A stretch of 18,258 nucleotides of DNA from SHNJ01 sp964458615 (GCA_964458615.1 CAYWJR010000029.1:1-18258); one strand, 5' to 3'; shown: positions 1 to 8,821, counted from the stretch's first letter. A program made the numbers and translations. The notes: generated from the sequence alone by a model not told the origin.

Positions 1-1374
1 CTCGCGGTATGTGCGCACGATGTACAAGGCGATGAAATTCAAAATCAACGTGATTGCGAATAAAACCAATCCCAACGCGAACGCGGCCAGTGTCGTGGTG
101 CTGGCGAATTCCTGATCGCCCACCAGCAACGATACGATTTGCACCGTTACGGTTGTAACCGATTCGAACGGATTGAATGTCAAATTCGCGGCCATTCCGG
201 CGGCCATAACCACGATCATGGTTTCGCCGATGGCGCGCGATAACGCCAGCAAACAAGCGCCGACAATGCCGGGCAGGGCGGCGGGAATGACGACTTTTTT
301 GATGGTTTCCGCAGGGGTTGCGCCCAACGCCAACGATCCGTCATGCAAACTGGATGGAACGGCGTGCAACACATCGTCGCTTAGGGACGAAATAAACGGG
401 ATCAACATGATTCCCATGGTCAATCCGGCGGCCAGCGCGCTTTCGACCTCGATGCCGATGCCGATTTTATCGCCCAGAACGTTCAATGCGGGGCCGATCA
501 TCAGGGCGGCGAAAAATCCGTAAACCACGGTCGGAATGCCGGCCAGCAATTCCAAAATCGGTTTTACGGTCGCGCGGACTTTGGGTTTGGCGTATTCGGA
601 CAAATAAATCGCGCTTAATAATCCAAGCGGCACCGCAACCAACAATGCCAAGGCGGTAATCAAAAACGTTCCGGCGAATACCGGAATCGCGCCGTAACCG
701 CCGGACGATCCGACTTGGCCTTCGCGGATCGATACTTGCGGGCTCCAATGGGTGCCGAATAAAAAATCGGCCGCCGGGACGCGGCGGAAAAATTGCCAGG
801 CTTCGAACGCCAACGACAACACGATTCCCAATGTCACGAAAACCGCCAATGTGGCCGTCATCCATAACAGAAAAACGATGATCCGGTCGGATACGGCGCG
901 CGCCGACAATTTCGGATTGATGCGGCGGTAACCCGCCCATCCAAACGCCGCCGCGATGCCGACGATTCCGGCGAATAAACCCGCCGTCGCCAAATTTTGC
1001 CAATGCGCGACGCGGCGCGCGATTTCGATCATCCACGGCTCGCCAGAGTCGGCCAAACTGTCGCCATGCGCCAGCGTTTTAATGTCGGACAAAAGAAACG
1101 AAATTTTTTCAGGGCTTTCCGCCAATATGTGCGCGGGGATTGCGGCATTGATCCAATGCAAAATCATGTAATGCGATCCGGCCGACCAGGCGATAAAAAA
1201 CAAAATCGCCGGCAATGCGCACCATAACGATACGTATAATCCGTAATATCCCGGCACCGACGCCAATTGCGCGGTTTTCCCGGCCGAAAGCCGCAACGCC
1301 TTGCCGCGCCCGGCTTTCCAGCCGATCATGGATGCGGCGGCGATGGTCAGGATAAAAAATAAAATAACGTTCAT
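1..1374 (-). CDS. pstC: Phosphate ABC transporter permease PstC (C-terminal end cut by window edge)
   Basis: Inner-membrane permease of the high-affinity PstSCAB phosphate importer. The minus-strand frame is open from ATG at 1374-1372 to the window edge, 458 codons with no stop. The last residues seen (a hydrophobic helix, then IVRTYRE) look like the end of PstC, so little is missing. Residues 1-190 form the extended N-terminal part with several membrane segments that is typical of long alphaproteobacterial PstC proteins. The permease domain follows from about residue 225: LLAGIPTVVYGFFA at 277-290 and the cytoplasmic EAA-type loop around ALGATPAETVKKVVIPAA (349-366), which contacts the ATPase PstB. 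It lies 163 bases downstream of pstS, behind a terminator, so it is probably expressed at a lower level by readthrough. The family call is secure; the exact C-terminus is not visible. Confidence 0.96.
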   Translation of the reverse strand, partial: MNVILFFILTIAAASMIGWKAGRGKALRLSAGKTAQLASVPGYYGLYVSLWCALPAILFFIAWSAGSHYMILHWINAAIPAHILAESPEKISFLLSDIKTLAHGDSLADSGEPWMIEIARRVAHWQNLATAGLFAGIVGIAAAFGWAGYRRINPKLSARAVSDRIIVFLLWMTATLAVFVTLGIVLSLAFEAWQFFRRVPAADFLFGTHWSPQVSIREGQVGSSGGYGAIPVFAGTFLITALALLVAVPLGLLSAIYLSEYAKPKVRATVKPILELLAGIPTVVYGFFAALMIGPALNVLGDKIGIGIEVESALAAGLTMGIMLIPFISSLSDDVLHAVPSSLHDGSLALGATPAETIKKVVIPAALPGIVGACLLALSRAIGETMIVVMAAGMAANLTFNPFESVTTVTVQIVSLLVGDQEFASTTTLAAFALGLVLFAITLILNFIALYIVRTYRE

Positions 1375-1397
1375 GATAATGTCCAAATCGGTAAAAT

Positions 1398-1411
1398 GCG
1401 GCGCCTGCCGC
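1398..1411 (-). other. Short hairpin in the pstC leader
   Basis: GCGGC and GCCGC arms (1398-1402 and 1407-1411) enclose a four-base loop. On the minus strand they are followed by ATTTT, 24 bases before the pstC start. The stem is only 5 bp, so it is a weak structure. It may protect the 3' side of a processed transcript or tune pstC translation. No function can be assigned from sequence alone. Confidence 0.3.
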
Positions 1412-1494
1412 CAAATTGCTTTTATTTGCTTTTCTGTTTGTTTTTGCGCTGCGTTCGGAAAATCAAAATAGGCAGAACAAAAATAAAAAGAAAG

Positions 1495-1526
1495 AAAAAG
1501 GGGAAAGCCGTATCCGGCCTTCCCCC
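1495..1526 (-). terminator. Intrinsic terminator between pstS and pstC
   Basis: Read on the minus strand, GGGGAAGGCC pairs with GGCTTTCCCC across a six-base loop (plus-strand arms 1500-1509 and 1516-1525). This gives a 10-bp stem with one G-U pair, followed immediately by TTTTT. It starts 12 bases after the pstS stop. Such a structure would end most transcripts after pstS and allow partial readthrough into pstC, matching the known need for far more binding protein than permease. Confidence 0.8.
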
Positions 1527-1537
1527 ATATTCGCCGA

Positions 1538-2560
1538 TTACATGGTCAACGGTTTCGCGCCGATCGCTTGGTCGCGTACGGCCTTGCGTTCCGCCTTAGG
1601 CAATGGGATCAAACCTTTGCCGGTCAAATAACCGTTATCGCCAAAAGTTTTTTCCGATGTAAATTCCGCGACGTATTCTTTCAGGCCTTTGATCGTGCCC
1701 AAATGCGCGTTTTTCACGTAAAAATACATGCTGCGGGAAATTTCGTATTTGCCCGATTGAATCGTTTCGAATGTTGGCGCGATTTTGTCGAACGACGCCG
1801 CGCGCAAATAATCGCTGTTTTGTTCCAAGAAGCTGTATCCGAAAATGCCCAGCAATTTGGTGTTGGCTTCCAATTTTTGCACGATCAAATTGTCGTTTTC
1901 ACCGGTTTCGATGAACGCGCCGTCTTCGCGCAATGTATGGCATGCTTGTTTAAACGCTTTTTCGTCGGTCGATTTCAACGCGTTCAATTCCTTGAATGTT
2001 TTGCATCCGCCTTCCATCGCCAACTCCACGAACGAATCGCGCGTGCCCGAAGATGGCGGCGGGCCCAATACTTCGATTTTTGTGGCTGGCAACGATGGGT
2101 CGATATCGCTCCATTTTTCGTATGGATTTTTCACCATTTTGCCTTCGACCGGAACTTCTTTGGCCAAAGCCAGGAAAATTTGCTGCAATGTCAAATTCAT
2201 CGGTTTGGCTTTTTTCGATTGCGCCAGAACGATGCCGTCAAAACCGAATTTTACTTCGGTAATCGACGATACGCCGTTTTCTTTGCAGGTTTTGAATTCG
2301 CTGTCTTTCATGCGGCGCGATGCATTGGCGATGTCGGGATGCGATTCGCCGACGCCGGCGCAAAATAATTTGATGCCTGCGCCGGTGCCGGTGCTTTCAA
2401 CGACGATATTTTTAAATTCCGAACTTTTCGACAAATTTTCCGCCACGGTGGACGAAAACGGATAAACGGTGGACGATCCGACAACGCGGATTTGTTCGCG
2501 CGCGATGGCCGGGTTTGCAACCATGATGGCGGCAATCGCCAACAGGAATAATTTTTTCAT
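1538..2560 (-). CDS. pstS: Phosphate-binding periplasmic protein PstS
   Basis: Periplasmic binding protein that captures inorganic phosphate and delivers it to PstC/PstA. The 340-residue protein starts with a Sec signal peptide (MKKLFLLAIAAIMVANPAIA, cleavage likely after A20). Phosphate-contact loops typical of PstS are visible: GSSTVYPF at 28-35, STGTGAG at 56-62 and PPSSGTRDSF at 168-177 with the conserved Arg-Asp pair. Four cysteines (67, 92, 186, 207) could form disulfides. AAGGAG lies about 8 bases before ATG 2560-2558 and supports this start. It lies 106 bases downstream of phoR and has its own PhoB-box-like site, so it is likely induced by phosphate starvation. Confidence 0.97.
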   Translation of the reverse strand: MKKLFLLAIAAIMVANPAIAREQIRVVGSSTVYPFSSTVAENLSKSSEFKNIVVESTGTGAGIKLFCAGVGESHPDIANASRRMKDSEFKTCKENGVSSITEVKFGFDGIVLAQSKKAKPMNLTLQQIFLALAKEVPVEGKMVKNPYEKWSDIDPSLPATKIEVLGPPPSSGTRDSFVELAMEGGCKTFKELNALKSTDEKAFKQACHTLREDGAFIETGENDNLIVQKLEANTKLLGIFGYSFLEQNSDYLRAASFDKIAPTFETIQSGKYEISRSMYFYVKNAHLGTIKGLKEYVAEFTSEKTFGDNGYLTGKGLIPLPKAERKAVRDQAIGAKPLTM

Positions 2561-2602
2561 AACAAGGCTCCTTGGATAAGGGGTTTTGGATGCCTGGCTT
2601 TT

Positions 2603-2631
2603 ACTACAATATAATTACGGATTTATGACAA
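2603..2631 (-). promoter_or_regulatory. Putative PhoB box upstream of pstS
   Basis: On the minus strand three 7-mers recur every 11 bases: TTGTCAT, CCGTAAT and TTGTAGT, separated by A/T-only 4-mers (AAAT, TATA). This is the architecture of PhoB sites (CTGTCAT direct repeats with 4-base spacers). The first unit matches best and the other two are degenerate. It ends 42 bases before the pstS start. TTGTCA (2631-2626) with a 17-base gap to TGTAGT (2608-2603) could also be read as a weak sigma-70 promoter. The position before pstS makes the PhoB reading likely; binding is inferred. Confidence 0.65.
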
Positions 2632-2666
2632 CCGGCGGCGGGACGGGGTTTCCGGTTATTGCCGGC

Positions 2667-4106
2667 TTACTGATCGTATAACGGCAAATAAACCGTGAAA
2701 ACGCTGCCGACATTTTCCTGGCTGTCGATGGTCAGCCACCCGCGATGGCGGTTGATCGTATGCTTAACGATGGCCAATCCCAAACCGGTGCCGCCGACTT
2801 CGCGCGATCTGGCCTTGTCGACCCGATAAAAACGTTCGGTCAGGCGCGGAATATGATGCGCCGGTATGCCGATTCCGGAATCGGCAACGCGGATAAACGC
2901 GACCTGTTCTGCAGGCGACGGGAATTGCGGCGGGATGTCGCCGGTGACGCCGGCTTCGATCCGGATCGGGGTGTGCGGTTTGCCGTACCGGATCGCGTTG
3001 GTGACAAGATTGGTGACGACTTGCGACAATTCATCGCCATCGCCGCGCACGGGCGGCATATTTTCATCCACCTTGATTTCGATGGTCACATTTTTTTCCG
3101 CCGCATGGCGTTGCAGTATCACCGCGCTGTTGTTCAAAATCGGTTCGATATCCACGGAATCGTCCGGTTGATGATGTTCGCGCATTTCGATGCGCGACAG
3201 CGACAATAAATCTTCGACCAGGCGCGACATGGATTTGCCCTGGGTTTCCATGATTTGCAAAAACATTTTTTGCGCCGCCGGATCGTTGGCGGCCGGGCCT
3301 TGCAATGTTTCGATGAATCCCAAAACGCTGGCCAACGGCGTTCTCATTTCGTGGCTGACATTGGCGACGAAATCGGCGCGCATCTGTTCGCTGCGTTTAA
3401 TCGTGGTGATGTCGTTCAAAGACAGCAATAACGCGGATTTTTGATCGTTCAACGTAAACCCGCGGTGCTTGATCGGCTTGATGCGCGCCTGGAACATGCG
3501 TTCCACCGGTTCGACCAGGGATATTTCCAAATCTTCCTCGCCGCCGGTTGAAAACGCGCGCTGGCAAGATTCCAACAATTCCGGATCGCGCAAAATGCTG
3601 GATAACGGGCGGCTGATCAAGGATCCGGGGAATAATTTCCGCGCGCTGTCGTTGGCGCGCAAAATGTGCAAATCGCTGTCCAAAACCATAACCGGTTCCG
3701 GCAAACTTTCCATCAAATCGGTTTGCGATTGTTGCAACGCGTTCATGGCGACGGTGGTGGCGCGCGCGTCTTCTTGCAATTGCGACAATGTGGCGATCAC
3801 GCTTTGCGCGGCTTCTTCCAAACTCATGTCCTGTTTCAACCGGGGCAGGCGGTCCAGAATTTTCAATTCGATCGCCAGGTTCAATATTTTTTCGCGCACT
3901 TTCAACCATGGCCGGATCAAATACAAACCCTGCACCGCCAACAGCCCGAAAACAACGGTAAACACTTGGGAACATTGAACCCATCCGTCATGGCAACTTT
4001 CGGCGCGCCATAATCCGTGCAGGAACAATCCGCCCAGCCCGGCGAACACCCAGGGGCTGATTTTATTGATAATTCTGCCGAATTTGATGATGTCGAAATC
4101 GCGCAC
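2667..4106 (-). CDS. phoR: Phosphate-regulon sensor histidine kinase PhoR
   Basis: Membrane histidine kinase that phosphorylates the response regulator PhoB when phosphate is scarce. The 479 residues hold two membrane helices (about 18-33 and 46-64) with only a short periplasmic loop, as expected for PhoR, which senses through the Pst complex. A PAS domain follows (about 130-235; LPEPVMVLDSDLHILRAND), then HisKA with the phospho-accepting H252 in FVANVSHEMRTPL. The HATPase has N-box N370, DSGIGI 409-414, RFYRVD 425-430 and GGTGLGL 438-444, so the kinase appears intact. The start is GTG at 4106-4104 with a weak AAGG upstream. It is first in the phoR-pstS-pstC direction. No phoB adjoins it on the upstream side, where mutS is divergent; phoB may lie beyond the left edge. 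Confidence 0.93.
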   Translation of the reverse strand: MRDFDIIKFGRIINKISPWVFAGLGGLFLHGLWRAESCHDGWVQCSQVFTVVFGLLAVQGLYLIRPWLKVREKILNLAIELKILDRLPRLKQDMSLEEAAQSVIATLSQLQEDARATTVAMNALQQSQTDLMESLPEPVMVLDSDLHILRANDSARKLFPGSLISRPLSSILRDPELLESCQRAFSTGGEEDLEISLVEPVERMFQARIKPIKHRGFTLNDQKSALLLSLNDITTIKRSEQMRADFVANVSHEMRTPLASVLGFIETLQGPAANDPAAQKMFLQIMETQGKSMSRLVEDLLSLSRIEMREHHQPDDSVDIEPILNNSAVILQRHAAEKNVTIEIKVDENMPPVRGDGDELSQVVTNLVTNAIRYGKPHTPIRIEAGVTGDIPPQFPSPAEQVAFIRVADSGIGIPAHHIPRLTERFYRVDKARSREVGGTGLGLAIVKHTINRHRGWLTIDSQENVGSVFTVYLPLYDQ

Positions 4107-4219
4107 TTTACCGGCCTTGTTGGTTTGGGTATTGTCGGGTTTGGATATTTTTTCGCGTTAAAACGCCCCAAAGTTGCCACAATAACTATAAACCCGAACG
4201 CCGCATAGTTGAACTGAAA

Positions 4220-6913
4220 ATGAACCAGGCTTTGTCACTTTTTCCAAACGCCGCCATATCGCCGGCCAAAGACGCCAAATCCGGCGGCGATGCCGTAACG
4301 CCTTTGATGGCGCAATATTTTGCGATCAAACGCGAATATGCCGATTACATGGTATTATTCCGCCTGGGCGATTTTTATGAATTGTTTTTCGACGATGCGG
4401 TGCGCGCCGCCGCAACTTTGGGTATTGCGCTGACCAAGCGCGGCCAGCATATGGGACAGGACATACCGATGTGCGGCGTGCCGTGGCATCAGGCCGACTC
4501 ATACTTGCCCCGGTTGATCCGCGCCGGATTCCGCGTCGCGGTTTGCGAACAATCCGCCGCCGACACGCCGAATGCAAAAGGCGGCAAGACATTGATCGAA
4601 CGCAAGGTGGTGCGGGTGATCACCCCCGGCACATTGACCGAAGACAATTTATTGGATGCGCGGCGCAACAATTTCATCGTCGGAATTTGCGCGGACGGAT
4701 TGGATGGAAAAAACGGTGGCGCGCTGGCGATGATCGATTTATCGACCGGCGCATTCGCGTTGCGCGATTTTGCGAAACCGGATTTGGCCAATATTTTGGC
4801 GGCGATCGAACCCGGTGAAATCGTCGTGCCGGAAAATTTGGCCAATGATCCCGCATGGGCGGATATTTTGCGCGGATACGCATCCATTTTAACGGCGCAA
4901 CCGGACGCGCGTTTTAACGCCGAATCGGCCAAATCCCGCCTGCTGCAATTATACGGCGTTGCGACGCTGGACGGCATCGGCGATTTTTCCGCGCCGTCTG
5001 TTTGCGCGGCGGGCGCGCTGGTTGGGTATATTCAACTGACGCAACAAGGCGCCGTGCCCGGATTGGACCGGCCGCAATTTCACCGCGCGTCGGCGCACAT
5101 GCAAATCGACGCCGCCAGCGCGCGCAATTTGGAATTGCGCCGCACGTTGAACGGCGAACGCGCGGGCAGTTTTTTATCAGCCATCGACCGCACCCAAACC
5201 AATTCCGGCGCCCGTTTGCTGGATACGATGATCGCCCAGCCATTGACCGATCCCGCGGAAATAAATTCACGGCTGGACGCGGTTGAATATTTCGCCGCAA
5301 ATGCGGATTTGCGCAAAACCGCGCGCGAAAAATTGGCGCGTTGTCCGGATATCGAACGGGCGGTGTCGCGTTTGATATTGAATCGCGGCAGCCCGCGCGA
5401 TCTGGCTTGCTTGCGCGACGGGTTGCGGTTGGCGGCGGAAATATCGGGCGATTTGTCGGCGCAAAATAGCGCGCCCGTTTTGGCCGCACGAATCCAGCGC
5501 GACATCGGCAATCACCGCGAGTTGCAAAAAACGTTGCAATCCGCGCTGGCCGCCGAATTGCCGGTATTCGCCCGCGACGGCGGTTTTATCGCGGCCGGAT
5601 ATTCGACCGAACTGGATCATTTGCGGGAATTGCGCGATGAAAGCCACCGATTGATCGCCGCCTTGCAACAAAACTATGCCGATAAAACGGGCATCGCCAA
5701 TTTAAAAATCCGCCACAATAATATTTTGGGTTACTACATCGAAATCCAGCCGAAATTCGCGAACAAAATGACGGTGGATTTCATTCACCGGCAAACATTG
5801 GCGACCGCGGCGCGTTACACAACGCCCGAATTGAACGACATGGAACAAAAATTGTCGCGCGCCGCCGCCCAGGCGATTGCCGTTGAAATGGCCATATTCG
5901 CGCAATTGACCGGAATGGTCGCGAATGCGGCGGATGGATTGCGGTTATGCGCCGCGTCATTGGCGGCGTTGGATGTTTACGCCGCGCTGGCGCAATTGGC
6001 GGGGGATGAACAATATACAAGGCCTGTTATCACGGCCGATTTATCGTTCGATATTGCGGGCGGCCGTCATCCGGTTGTCGAACAATCTTTGCGCGCGCGC
6101 CAGAAAAATTTTATCGCTAACGATTGCCGTCTCCAGGAAAATCCTGGGAATTTATGGCTGATCACGGGGCCGAATATGGCGGGGAAATCCACTTATTTAA
6201 GGCAAAACGCATTGATCGCGATTTTGGCGCAAATCGGCAGTTTCGTTCCCGCGCAACAATGCCGCATCGGCACGGTCGATAAAATATTTTCGCGTGTCGG
6301 CGCCGCCGACGATTTGGCGCGCGGCCAATCCACATTCATGGTGGAAATGGTGGAATCGGCGGCGATTTTGCACCAATCGACCGAACGCAGTCTGGTAATT
6401 CTGGACGAAGTCGGGCGCGGCACATCGACGTTCGATGGTCTGTCGATCGCGTGGGCGGTATTGGAATATTTGCACAACCATATTAAATGCCGCGGATTAT
6501 TCGCAACGCATTACCATGAATTGACGCAATTGACCGGCCAGTTGCCGCAATTGGCGGCCTATACGATGCGGGTCAAAGAATGGCAAAACGACATCGTGTT
6601 TTTACATGAAATCGCCCCCGGCGCCGCCGAAAGATCTTATGGCATTCATGTCGCGAAATTGGCCGGATTGCCGCGCCAGGTGATCGGCCGCGCCGGTGAA
6701 ATTTTGCGCGGCTTGGAAAAAGATAAAATTGAAAATGACAAAATAGGCGGTGGAACGGTCAATACCCCCGCAACGCCTGATTCTGCAAACCCCGGCGCGC
6801 CGGGCGAATGGATTCAAATATCGCAAGATTTGCAAAATCTGGATTTAGACAATCTAAGCCCGCGCGCGGCGTGGGATTTAATCGCCGATTGGCACAAAAA
6901 AATCGCCGGATAG
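4220..6913 (+). CDS. mutS: DNA mismatch repair protein MutS
   Basis: Recognises mispaired bases and starts mismatch repair with MutL. At 897 residues it is slightly longer than E. coli MutS. The mismatch-reading Phe-x-Glu lies in GDFYELF (F52, E54), followed by the connector (about 145-270), the core/clamp (about 290-600) and the ABC-type ATPase. The ATPase has Walker A GPNMAGKST at 650-658, Walker B LVILDEVGRGTSTFDG with D729/E730, and FATHYHELTQL. The C-terminal helical segment with LSPRAAWDLI is present. About 25 residues precede the usual N-terminal core and include QALSLF at 3-8. No clear Shine-Dalgarno precedes ATG 4220. The gene diverges from phoR (113-base gap) and converges on the 616-residue gene, with stops 8 bases apart. 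Confidence 0.98.
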   Translation: MNQALSLFPNAAISPAKDAKSGGDAVTPLMAQYFAIKREYADYMVLFRLGDFYELFFDDAVRAAATLGIALTKRGQHMGQDIPMCGVPWHQADSYLPRLIRAGFRVAVCEQSAADTPNAKGGKTLIERKVVRVITPGTLTEDNLLDARRNNFIVGICADGLDGKNGGALAMIDLSTGAFALRDFAKPDLANILAAIEPGEIVVPENLANDPAWADILRGYASILTAQPDARFNAESAKSRLLQLYGVATLDGIGDFSAPSVCAAGALVGYIQLTQQGAVPGLDRPQFHRASAHMQIDAASARNLELRRTLNGERAGSFLSAIDRTQTNSGARLLDTMIAQPLTDPAEINSRLDAVEYFAANADLRKTAREKLARCPDIERAVSRLILNRGSPRDLACLRDGLRLAAEISGDLSAQNSAPVLAARIQRDIGNHRELQKTLQSALAAELPVFARDGGFIAAGYSTELDHLRELRDESHRLIAALQQNYADKTGIANLKIRHNNILGYYIEIQPKFANKMTVDFIHRQTLATAARYTTPELNDMEQKLSRAAAQAIAVEMAIFAQLTGMVANAADGLRLCAASLAALDVYAALAQLAGDEQYTRPVITADLSFDIAGGRHPVVEQSLRARQKNFIANDCRLQENPGNLWLITGPNMAGKSTYLRQNALIAILAQIGSFVPAQQCRIGTVDKIFSRVGAADDLARGQSTFMVEMVESAAILHQSTERSLVILDEVGRGTSTFDGLSIAWAVLEYLHNHIKCRGLFATHYHELTQLTGQLPQLAAYTMRVKEWQNDIVFLHEIAPGAAERSYGIHVAKLAGLPRQVIGRAGEILRGLEKDKIENDKIGGGTVNTPATPDSANPGAPGEWIQISQDLQNLDLDNLSPRAAWDLIADWHKKIAG

Positions 6914-6926
6914 ATTTAAATCTATC
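6909..6926. repeat. Perfect 18-bp palindrome over both stop codons of a convergent pair
   Basis: GATAGATTTAAATCTATC is its own reverse complement. It contains the TAG stop of mutS (6911-6913) and the TAG stop of the opposing gene (6922-6924 on the minus strand). As RNA it would form a 7-bp A/T-rich stem with a TTAA loop in either transcript. On the minus strand a run of seven T's follows 6 bases later; on the plus strand only TGTTTTG follows. It is plausible as a weak shared bidirectional terminator. Confidence 0.55.
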
Positions 6927-8772
6927 TGTTTTGTGTGCGGCGGCGGAACATCGCCATCGCAACCGGAACGGCGATTGCGCCGATTATCGCGCCGGCAAAT
7001 GGCTTGTTCCAATAAACATTCTGGCATTCGTCCAAAATTTCATTCTTTCGCGCATCGATGGATTTTTGCCAGGCCGCCAAATCGTTGGCGGTCATGGTTT
7101 GCGGCATATTTGAAAAATCTTTTATGGTTTTTTCTTCGCCATAAACGGATGGCGGGGTCGTATCCCGGAAACCGCCATATTCTGGATCGAATTGATAAGT
7201 CCGGTAGGGGTCGGATGTGACGCCAACGGTTTGTGCCGGGATCGAACGCATAAATTCGGATGTTTTATTCACCGCGCGAACAGAAGCCGCGACAACAGGC
7301 AAGAAAAATAAACAAAGCGCCGCAGCGGCGGTGGCCACATTTTGCCGAAAAATGCCTTTGCGCGGAAACGCCAAACCAACCCAATAACTGACATGATCCA
7401 TAATGCCGGATAATTTTTCGGACATGGTTGGTTTAATGCCGATATTCTTGCCCCAAATCCGCATCATCGGTTGATCGGGATCGGCGATTGCGTTCAATAT
7501 TTTTGCATCCAGGTTCAGATATGGTCTTTTTGCGGTAATTTGGCCGCGCAAAGATTCCATATCCATTCCCAAAAACGGTGTAATATCATCGAACAAAAGC
7601 GGATTGGATTTGCTGTCCAGGCGGTTTTGCATTTCATCCGCCAAAAATAAAAGCGTTAAGAAATCTTCGCCCATATCAACGGTTTGTCCGGTTTGCGATG
7701 CGCGGTTTGTTTTATTCAATAATTGCCGCGTTGTTGCCATCAGTTGATGAAAACTCATTTCCGATATGGTTTTCGCGGTTTTGCGATAAAACGCCATCGC
7801 CGCCAATTGCGCCGCATCCGATTTGTGCTTGATCATTTCCGGTGCAATTATAAATGGCGCGCGCGCGGCGGAACCGTATGTTACCGGCTCGCCCAAAAAT
7901 TTTTGTAACTCCGCGAATTTTTTTGGATTGTAAAATTCAGGCTGGAACAGAACGAAATTGACCATTTCGTCCGGGTCGTGATCGAGATTCCCTAAATTGA
8001 CGGCAACGGATCCGTTTGCATATATGACTTTGCCCTGGCGGATCATGTCCGAGTCACTTGCCAAATCCCGGATAGATTCGCGGATTTTTTCGTTGCGCGC
8101 TTTTCTGGAATCCGGCGTCAGCGCGCGCAGATCGTTGATTTGCTGCGTTATTGCTGCGAGCACATTTTCCAGCGTGGGTGTTTTAAGATTTTTCTCAACT
8201 TCGCCCACCAAAGAAATAACATCCATCGCAGTTCCGGATTGAAGCGATAAATAATTAATCAAGGCATAAAATGTCGCATATAAATTTTGATCGAATGAAT
8301 CGCGCGATTTAATATCGATAAATGGCGGTTGACGGAATTTTTCCCGCGCCGCCAGATTGTATGTAATGTACGATAAATACCCATTCACCGGATTTTGAAA
8401 AGCCGGAGATGTTGGGGTAGCCAGCTCCGCCTGCAATGCATCCCGTTCGGCGAAAAGATCGCCATGGTTCAATTCCAGCAATCTTGCATGATAAGATCGC
8501 ACCGCGTCATCGAGTAAACCCAAATCCAGCAACGCGGATTTTTTTGCCGCTGCAGACTGCAATTTCCATTCATCGCCTTCGCCGTCATTTTGATCGGATG
8601 GTTGCTTTACGATGGGCACAAGCGGTATGCGGATGTGAATCGGGGCAACCCGCAGCCCTTGGGGGGATGTCTCCACAAATTCGCCCAAACCCATCGCGGT
8701 GCGCAACGCGGGCGCGGCGATAAATTCATCCCTATAGATGTTAAATGGAATTGCTTGTTTAACCTTGGCCAT
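6922..8772 (-). CDS. Unrecognised 616-residue protein with two C-terminal membrane helices
   Basis: I do not recognise a family. The 616-residue protein has no signal peptide. It has a long, mostly helical, charged N-terminal part (1-475) and a membrane helix at about 478-497 (ATAAAALCLFFLPVVAASV). A loop of about 90 residues rich in Pro/Tyr/Asp follows, then a second helix at about 591-609 (PFAGAIIGAIAVPVAMAMF) and a basic tail (RRRTQNR). The likely topology is a large cytoplasmic domain anchored by a C-terminal hairpin, with the 90-residue loop in the periplasm. The ATG at 8772-8770 has only a weak GGGAT upstream. The gene sits alone between mutS and murJ on the opposite strand, with its own promoter. 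It takes the place where glnD is often found but shows no nucleotidyltransferase, HD or ACT features. Confidence 0.8.
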   Translation of the reverse strand: MAKVKQAIPFNIYRDEFIAAPALRTAMGLGEFVETSPQGLRVAPIHIRIPLVPIVKQPSDQNDGEGDEWKLQSAAAKKSALLDLGLLDDAVRSYHARLLELNHGDLFAERDALQAELATPTSPAFQNPVNGYLSYITYNLAAREKFRQPPFIDIKSRDSFDQNLYATFYALINYLSLQSGTAMDVISLVGEVEKNLKTPTLENVLAAITQQINDLRALTPDSRKARNEKIRESIRDLASDSDMIRQGKVIYANGSVAVNLGNLDHDPDEMVNFVLFQPEFYNPKKFAELQKFLGEPVTYGSAARAPFIIAPEMIKHKSDAAQLAAMAFYRKTAKTISEMSFHQLMATTRQLLNKTNRASQTGQTVDMGEDFLTLLFLADEMQNRLDSKSNPLLFDDITPFLGMDMESLRGQITAKRPYLNLDAKILNAIADPDQPMMRIWGKNIGIKPTMSEKLSGIMDHVSYWVGLAFPRKGIFRQNVATAAAALCLFFLPVVAASVRAVNKTSEFMRSIPAQTVGVTSDPYRTYQFDPEYGGFRDTTPPSVYGEEKTIKDFSNMPQTMTANDLAAWQKSIDARKNEILDECQNVYWNKPFAGAIIGAIAVPVAMAMFRRRTQNR

Positions 8773-8821
8773 TGCCGGATCCCGTAATTAATTCTGTGAA
8801 AAGCATTATTTTTCTTTTAAG

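Noticed and set aside
467..1414. Minus-strand open frames of 189 and 101 residues
   Set aside because: They are in the wrong frame inside pstC, whose true frame is open for 458 codons with clear permease motifs.
1568..2465. Long open frames on the plus strand opposite pstS
   Set aside because: They lie wholly within an unmistakable pstS and their products look like low-complexity antisense translations. Biased codon use in this genome leaves antisense frames open.
4155..4166. Recurring octamer GTTTTAAC (either strand) in gaps near 4160, 11156 and 17054 as a shared operator
   Set aside because: It also occurs inside mutS at 4911-4918, and only two of the three gap copies have symmetric flanks; so few copies of an 8-mer can arise by chance.
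6922..8772. The 616-residue gene as a diverged glnD
   Set aside because: Wrong strand for the usual order, about two thirds of the length, and no nucleotidyltransferase, HD or ACT motifs visible.
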